A stretch of DNA of 8,277 nucleotides. Origin: JBOHBN01 sp050698355 (GTDB taxonomy: Bacteria > Actinomycetota > Actinomycetes > Streptosporangiales > WHST01). Made by a program: the position numbers and the translations under genes. Shown in pieces: positions 4,871 through 8,277 of the stretch. A model generated the notes under the pieces. That model had not been told where the DNA came from and ran no database searches. It saw only the letters and a program-made list of their open reading frames with translations. The stretch lies in contig JBOHBN010000099.1 in the NCBI GenBank assembly GCA_050698355.1, forward strand, positions 1 to 8,277, read 5' to 3'. Each line of letters starts with the position of its first letter. Position 1 is the stretch's first letter.

Positions 4871-5106
4871 ACATCGCAGAGAGCACTGACACGGTGATTG
4901 AGGCGGCCGCCGAAGCGGCCTGGCGTGTCGCGGACGACAACGCGACGGGCAGGTTCGGCGTGCTTGCTCCGTCTGACCGCCGTCCTTACTACGAGACCGG
5001 AGCGGCTGTCGCCGTCGCGGTCCTGCGTGACCTCGCGGGAGCGGCTGAGACATGGCACGCCGGGGTACTAGCAGCTTTCGCTGACGACATCGAGGAGACG
5101 ATATGA
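4867..5106 (+). CDS. Small acidic Ala-rich protein, unknown function
   Basis: 79 residues; ATG 4867 overlaps the previous TGA by four bases and has AAGGAG five bases upstream. It looks helical throughout: TDTVIEAAAEAAWRVADDN, a loop around APSDRRPYYETG, then VAVAVLRDLAGAAETWHAGVLAAF and an acidic end, DDIEETI. No cysteine and no clear membrane span, although residues about 45-58 are hydrophobic. The layout (helix, polar loop, helix) occurs in many actinophage small proteins without assigned function. Confidence 0.75.
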   Translation: MNIAESTDTVIEAAAEAAWRVADDNATGRFGVLAPSDRRPYYETGAAVAVAVLRDLAGAAETWHAGVLAAFADDIEETI

Positions 5107-5819
5107 ACAACATCACTGAACCGCTGCGTCTGGCCGTGGGGAGCCACGTCGCCGGATCTGGCCAGGGATGCGCAATGAACGTGTTGTCATGGGAGAACGG
5201 AGACCGGCGGATCACCGACTACCCGGATTGCTCGGCGAAGCACTTGGCCGTGCTGGTGCAGACTGTCAACGACAGGTACTGCGCGCACCGGGATGAGCAG
5301 GGCCGGTTGTGCCCGGCCTGTTCGGTGGCCGTCCTGGCACTGGCGCACCGCACCGTGGGCACGTCGGGTGCCTCCGACGAACAGATTTACGCGTGGACGG
5401 CAGAGTGCCTGGATTCCCCATCGTGGGGTGCGGTCCGTTTCGCCGATGACCGTGGCGTCGATGTGTTGCATCGGGTGGCGGACATGTACCGCCGCGCTGC
5501 ATCAGGGGCCATGCCGAGTGTGGAGGAATGGTCCGCTGCCCGGTCTGCCGCCCGGTCTGCCACTGATCCTGCCGCCCGGTCTGCCGCCCGGTCTGCCGCC
5601 CAGTCCGCTGCCGAGTCCGCTGCCTGGTCCGCTGCCTGGTACGCCGCCGGGTACACCGCCTGGTCCGCTGCCTGGTCCGCTGCCTGGTCCGCTGTGCTCA
5701 TGGACTACACACACACCGCCATCGACGCGTGGGAACGCATCACGGGCTACACGGTGCCCGTGGTGAACGACGCCGCTGTGTCCAACGCCGTGGCACGCAT
5801 GCTGGAGGTGTCGGCATGA
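5103..5819 (+). CDS. Cys-containing protein with (Ser-Ala-Ala-X) tandem repeat
   Basis: 238 residues from ATG 5103 (ATGA overlap, GAGGAG upstream). Residues 20-85 form a compact domain: QGCAMNVLSWENGDRRITDYPDC, a VLVQTVNDRYC segment, then RLCPACSVAVLALAHRTVGT. The pattern 'C-A-M-N...S...G...TD-P-C...NDR' recurs in proteins of many actinobacterial phages and genomes annotated as hypothetical. Cysteines are at 23, 43, 60, 70, 73 and 102. Residues 144-197 are thirteen tandem four-residue units of the type SAAX, and the tail (about 198-238) is a second small ordered segment containing GYTVPVVNDAAVSNAVARMLEV. Function unknown. The repeat likely grew by slippage and should vary in number among relatives. 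Confidence 0.83.
   Translation: MNNITEPLRLAVGSHVAGSGQGCAMNVLSWENGDRRITDYPDCSAKHLAVLVQTVNDRYCAHRDEQGRLCPACSVAVLALAHRTVGTSGASDEQIYAWTAECLDSPSWGAVRFADDRGVDVLHRVADMYRRAASGAMPSVEEWSAARSAARSATDPAARSAARSAAQSAAESAAWSAAWYAAGYTAWSAAWSAAWSAVLMDYTHTAIDAWERITGYTVPVVNDAAVSNAVARMLEVSA
5532..5693 (+). repeat. 12-bp-period tandem repeat coding (SAAX)13
   Basis: TCCGCTGCCTGG-like units repeat in frame about 13 times. The variable fourth residue runs R, R, D, R, R, Q, E, W, W, G, W, W, W, so the first half is charged and the second half Trp-rich. The periodic low-stop composition opens all other frames, which explains the unusual overlapping open frames here; only the one continuing the upstream gene is credible. 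Confidence 0.85.
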
Positions 5820-6784
5820 CTGACCACCCACTGACGCACCTCGCATCCGAGCTGTGCGATATCGCATCGAGGCTGGAGAACCATTGCGCCACCACCGGCG
5901 AGAAGGCTGCCGTCGATCTTCAGGACATCCGCGCCACGTTGTCGGAGTGGGGCGGGTTCGACGCCCGCTACGGCCTGGCGCAGAACGTGCGGAGGCTTCT
6001 CACGGAGTGGAACAGGTACCACGACACCCACAGCGCCGACGACTACGCCTACACGGAGCGTGCCCTACGTGAGGCCGAGGACCGCATCGCGAAGACCGAG
6101 CGCACGGCCGACCAGTGGAGGATCGCCTCCGACACGCACTTTCGGCGCACCACCGAGTGCATGAAGCGCGCCGAGGTCACCGAGCAGGAACGGGACTATT
6201 GGCAGCGCGAGTGCGAGGCATACAAGGGCATCCTGGAGCGACTCGCCTCCGAGGTCGCCGACGTGGTCGGTGTCGACGTGCCGAAGCTGGGGTTGGACGA
6301 TTTCGATGCCTTTGCCGCCACCGTGCGCGGAGTCGTCGTCGGCGCGGGCATCGACGCGGACGAGGCGGTGAAGCCGGCGACCGAGACACCGGACCTCGCC
6401 GACGGCGACCAGGTGGTGTGGCGCGGGGAGAGCGCCATGGTCTGGGCCGCCTTATACGGCGATGGTGAGAAGTCGATGATCCGACTGAACAAGAACGGGA
6501 AGCACGTGTGGGGGCGGACCGGCGAGTGCCGCCGCGTCTACGACGCGGATCACGTGCCACCGGAGGGTGTCGACGTGGTTCGGGCCGTGGGCCGTGAAGG
6601 CACCGAATGTCTGGTCCGAGAGGGCTCGCGATGGTTCTGGAACTTCCACTACAGCGAAGATCCGTACGAGCATACCGCCATATCCGGTTACGGATCGTGG
6701 CGGGAAAGCGTGAGCGGCGAAGTCGGCCCGTTTGTCGAGCACCGCCCCGGCGACGACGTGACGGGCGGTGAGAACCGTGGCTGA
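5816..6784 (+). CDS. Coiled-coil protein with C-terminal beta-rich domain, unknown function
   Basis: 322 residues. ATG 5816 is chosen over upstream in-frame starts because GGAGGTG lies five bases before it and it overlaps the previous TGA by four. Residues 1-75 are helical (HLASELCDIASRLENHC...LQDIRATLSEW). Residues 80-150 are strongly charged with heptad-like spacing (ALREAEDRIAKTERTADQW...CMKRAEVTEQERDYWQRE), a likely coiled coil, then FDAFAATVRGVVVGAGI and an acidic linker near 185-200. From about 200 the chain changes to strand-forming sequence (GDQVVWRGESAMVW, ECLVREGSRWFWNFHYSED, GSWRESVSGEVGPFVEHR) suggesting one or two small beta domains. No catalytic motif is visible. It is the largest unknown in the array and may be modular, since the two halves differ in character. 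Confidence 0.82.
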   Translation: MTDHPLTHLASELCDIASRLENHCATTGEKAAVDLQDIRATLSEWGGFDARYGLAQNVRRLLTEWNRYHDTHSADDYAYTERALREAEDRIAKTERTADQWRIASDTHFRRTTECMKRAEVTEQERDYWQRECEAYKGILERLASEVADVVGVDVPKLGLDDFDAFAATVRGVVVGAGIDADEAVKPATETPDLADGDQVVWRGESAMVWAALYGDGEKSMIRLNKNGKHVWGRTGECRRVYDADHVPPEGVDVVRAVGREGTECLVREGSRWFWNFHYSEDPYEHTAISGYGSWRESVSGEVGPFVEHRPGDDVTGGENRG

Positions 6785-7025
6785 CGACCTGCGCGGCGCC
6801 ATAGAGACCGCGCTGTACCCGCCCGTCGTCATCCTCGACTCGTGGCGGCCGTACCGGGACGCCCTGCTCGCCGTGCTGAACCTGCACCAGGAACGTGTCA
6901 ACGGCACCTGCGCCGAATGCATCGACCATGCGAGCGCCACGCGTGGGACCAGGTACGAGCCGTGGCCGTGCAGCACGGTGATCGGAATCGCGGACGCGCT
7001 CGGCGTGGAGGTGGGCGATGAGTAA
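6777..7025 (+). CDS. Small CxxC...C protein, unknown function
   Basis: 82 residues from GTG 6777; GTG 6768 in the same frame adds three residues. GGTGAG (6767-6772) is four bases before 6777, which favours the shorter form. A helical N-terminal part (DDLRGAIETAL...SWRPYRDALLAVLNLHQ) precedes C45-x2-C48-x2-H51, and the segment YEPWPC65STVIGIADALGVE resembles the 'WPCPT...AL' ending seen in many actinophage small proteins, where a Cys cluster probably binds zinc. It overlaps its neighbours by 8 bases at each end, so it is probably translationally coupled. Confidence 0.76.
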   Translation: MADDLRGAIETALYPPVVILDSWRPYRDALLAVLNLHQERVNGTCAECIDHASATRGTRYEPWPCSTVIGIADALGVEVGDE

Positions 7026-7209
7026 GGAAGCCACCGCCGTCGAGCGGGTCGCCGCCGCACTGTGGGCCGCGAACAACACCCGCCGCACCGACCCGCTGAA
7101 GAACCGCTCCCCCGCGGAGTGGGGCCGGCAAGACATCCAGATGCAGCGGCACTACCGGCGTCTCGCCCGGGACGCCATCGCGGCGTACGAGGAGGTTGGC
7201 AATGAGTGA
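7018..7209 (+). CDS. Small helical basic protein, unknown function
   Basis: 63 residues from ATG 7018, with GGAGGTG four bases upstream (7007-7013) and an 8-base overlap with the previous gene's TAA. AVERVAAALWAANN, then a polar turn (TRRTDPLKNRSPAEWG), then QMQRHYRRLARDAIAAYEEV, so two helices joined by a loop. The ending 'HYRRLARDAIAAYEE' is a recurring pattern in actinobacterial phage small proteins. No cysteines or membrane segment. Function unknown. Confidence 0.76.
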   Translation: MSKEATAVERVAAALWAANNTRRTDPLKNRSPAEWGRQDIQMQRHYRRLARDAIAAYEEVGNE

Positions 7210-7444
7210 CCTGGTGACGGAAGAAACACATCGCGTGGCAATGCGGGCAGCGAATGGTGCCGTGATGTATGGAGCGGACTACCGCGCGATGAAGATTGGG
7301 CTGGACGCCGCCGCCCCGCTGATCGTGGCGGCCGAGCTAGACGCGGTAGTGGACGAGATCCGCGCCGGGTCGTACCCGCACCTGTACAGACTGGCGTCCA
7401 ACCTGGCGGACCGTGCCGCCGAGCTACGTGGAGGTGCGTCGTGA
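7202..7444 (+). CDS. Small helical protein with AAPLI segment
   Basis: 80 residues from ATG 7202, with AGGAGGT (7190-7196) five bases upstream; it overlaps the previous gene by 8 bases. The core KIGLDAAAPLIVAAELDAVVDEI matches a recurring 'AL.AAAPLI' pattern in hypothetical actinophage proteins, and the rest (YRLASNLADRAAELRGG) is also helical. The short hydrophobic stretch around APLIVAA is too short for a membrane span. Function unknown. Its 3' end supplies the ribosome site for whatever follows. Confidence 0.76.
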   Translation: MSDLVTEETHRVAMRAANGAVMYGADYRAMKIGLDAAAPLIVAAELDAVVDEIRAGSYPHLYRLASNLADRAAELRGGAS

Positions 7445-7500
7445 TGGCCATCGAACGGGAGTCGGATCTGTCGAACCTGCGAAAACTCCCATCATCGTGA
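7444..7500 (+). CDS. Possible 18-residue leader peptide ORF
   Basis: ATG 7444 shares one base with the previous TGA and has GGAGGTG seven bases upstream, so ribosomes should initiate here, yet the frame stops after 18 codons (MAIERESDLSNLRKLPSS). It fills most of the 82-base gap before the next gene, the longest gap in the array. It may be a leader or coupling peptide, or the stump of a gene lost by deletion. GTG 7441 in the same frame is an alternative start. Confidence 0.38.
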   Translation: MAIERESDLSNLRKLPSS

Positions 7501-7526
7501 TTACTACGCCAGGAAGAAGGCTCGCC

Positions 7527-7763
7527 ATGAGTGACCAGTGGCGCTACGACGAAGCCGAGATCGACGGCGGGTTCTGCGGCTGTGAGTACCCGCGACTGTG
7601 GCCGCCCCGCTGGCGCGAGTACGACGCCCTGGACCGCTGGGATCCCAGCATCCCGCCCGGCGGTGTCGTGTGTACCGAGTGCGACATGCCCGTCGAGTCG
7701 GAGCCGTGCGCCGAGCACCAGCCGGTCGCGTACGCCCGGTGTAGAGGGGAGGTGGCGTCGTGA
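7527..7763 (+). CDS. Cys-rich small protein, putative zinc binding
   Basis: 78 residues from ATG 7527, chosen for GAAGAAGG six bases upstream; the frame is open further back (GTG 7434) but would then overlap the gene before. Trp/Arg/Asp-rich. Cysteines at 17, 19, 49, 52, 61 and 72, with H64: VVC49-TEC52-DMP...EPC61-AEH64 looks like a four-ligand zinc knuckle. The early CGC pair may add a second site. No family recognised. The 3' end carries the conserved GGAGGTG-type junction and a GTGA overlap with the next gene. Confidence 0.74.
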   Translation: MSDQWRYDEAEIDGGFCGCEYPRLWPPRWREYDALDRWDPSIPPGGVVCTECDMPVESEPCAEHQPVAYARCRGEVAS

Positions 7764-8047
7764 AGCTACCGAAGGCCGCTCAGAATCTGCTCGACACCGT
7801 CATCGCTCACGGCTGGTCCTACGCCGTGATGTGGGCACGTGACTCGGGGAACTGCCCGTTCGTCAACGTCAAGATCGCCGACAGCGAGCACGAGTTCCAC
7901 CTGACGTGGCACACCCGCGACACCGGCACGCTGCGCCTGTTCGGTAGGAACCTGGACCGGCGACGGGATCGCTACGTGTCGCTGAGCACGGTGCTCGACA
8001 CCGTCACCGCGAACCCGCAGGAGTGGGTGCTGGAGGTGTCGTCGTGA
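7760..8047 (+). CDS. Small alpha/beta protein, unknown function
   Basis: 95 residues from GTG 7760, GTGA overlap, GGAGG at 7748-7752 seven bases upstream. It starts with a helix (KAAQNLLDTVIAHGWSYAVMW), then strands (FVNVKIADSEHEFHLTWHTRDTGTLRLFG), an RRRDRYVS turn and a closing helix (LSTVLDTVTAN). The 'HGW...V.WARDS...PFVNVKI......LTWHTR.TGT.RLF' pattern recurs in hypothetical proteins of Streptomyces and related phages. One cysteine. The compact fold suggests a nucleic-acid or protein binding role, but nothing in it fixes a function. Confidence 0.77.
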   Translation: MKLPKAAQNLLDTVIAHGWSYAVMWARDSGNCPFVNVKIADSEHEFHLTWHTRDTGTLRLFGRNLDRRRDRYVSLSTVLDTVTANPQEWVLEVSS

Positions 8048-8277
8048 CGGCCGCCCGGACCACGCCGCGCCCGTGCGGGCGCACCAAGTACGTGGTCGAG
8101 AAGTGCCGCTGCGGAACCTGCCGCACACGCGGCCTACCTACAGGAGCAGGCATGAAGACTCGGTCCTACCGCCGTGGCACGTTCCACCTGGTGGTCGGCC
8201 AGAAGCGTCGCGCCGACCAGGACACCTGGTTCTCAATCTCGCCGGTCCGCACCGACGGTCGCGTCAAAGGGTTCGGG
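8044..8277 (+). CDS. Zinc-knuckle small protein, open at the window end
   Basis: GTG 8044 makes a GTGA overlap with the gene before, with GGAGGTG five bases upstream, and the frame stays open for 78 codons to the last base. Residues 11-28 (CGRTKYVVEKCRCGTCRT) carry C11, C21, C23 and C26, much like the 'HGT..Y..GCRC..C' zinc motif widespread in actinophage small proteins. An in-frame ATG at 8152 has AGGAG six bases upstream and begins MKTRSYRRGTFHLVVGQKRR, so either the two parts are fused, or a second start within the frame makes a shorter protein. The 3' end is outside the window. Confidence 0.66.
   Translation, partial: MTAARTTPRPCGRTKYVVEKCRCGTCRTRGLPTGAGMKTRSYRRGTFHLVVGQKRRADQDTWFSISPVRTDGRVKGFG

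Noticed and set aside
5387..5701. Minus-strand Ala/Asp-rich and plus-strand Pro/Gly/Leu-rich open frames over the repeat
   Set aside because: Artefacts of the 12-bp period, which lacks stops in every frame; no ribosome sites or neighbours support them.
1..8277. tRNA genes, CRISPR arrays, insertion sequences
   Set aside because: No cloverleaf with TTC-arm, no spaced identical repeats beyond those listed, and no transposase-like frame or terminal inverted repeats were seen by eye.

Overview
This window looks like the integration, immunity and early region of an actinobacterial prophage or temperate phage. The evidence is high GC content, frequent GTG starts, strong GGAGG ribosome sites and tightly overlapping small genes. 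A host genus cannot be named from the sequence; the GC content and the protein style suit Pseudonocardiales or a related order.

Layout. Positions 1-1002 (+) hold the C-terminal 333 residues of a large serine recombinase, the likely integrase, whose catalytic N-terminus lies outside the window. Convergent with it, and sharing stop bases, is a minus-strand membrane protein (999-1790). Upstream of that, also on the minus strand, is an XRE/Cro-CI-like helix-turn-helix protein (1873-2487), the likely lysogeny repressor. A control region follows at about 2360-2577. Then comes a long plus-strand array of at least sixteen mostly overlapping genes running past the window end: a small XRE-type HTH protein (Cro-like), a proline-rich small protein, a P22-Ant-like antirepressor, then small proteins of unknown function. 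The latter include two mini-membrane proteins, several with small Cys/His clusters, and an alanine-rich protein with a four-residue tandem repeat.

Control logic (inference). The repressor and Cro-like genes diverge. Each has a promoter-like sequence (TTGTGT-17-TAGTGT and TTGCGT-17-TATTCT) ending exactly 7 nt before its ATG, so both may be transcribed as leaderless mRNAs. A 15-bp element with two CCTAC half-sites one helical turn apart occurs three times: in the spacer of one promoter, over the -10 of the other, and inside the 5' part of the repressor reading frame. A separate 17-bp word occurs twice in the same region. This resembles a three-operator genetic switch built from direct rather than inverted half-sites. 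The membrane-protein gene has its own promoter-like sequence and a perfect 16-bp palindrome at its predicted transcription start.

The plus-strand early genes show start-stop overlaps (ATGA, GTGA, TGATG) at most junctions and no clear internal terminator, so they probably form one translationally coupled operon driven from the Cro-like promoter. Most of the small proteins cannot be given a function from sequence alone.
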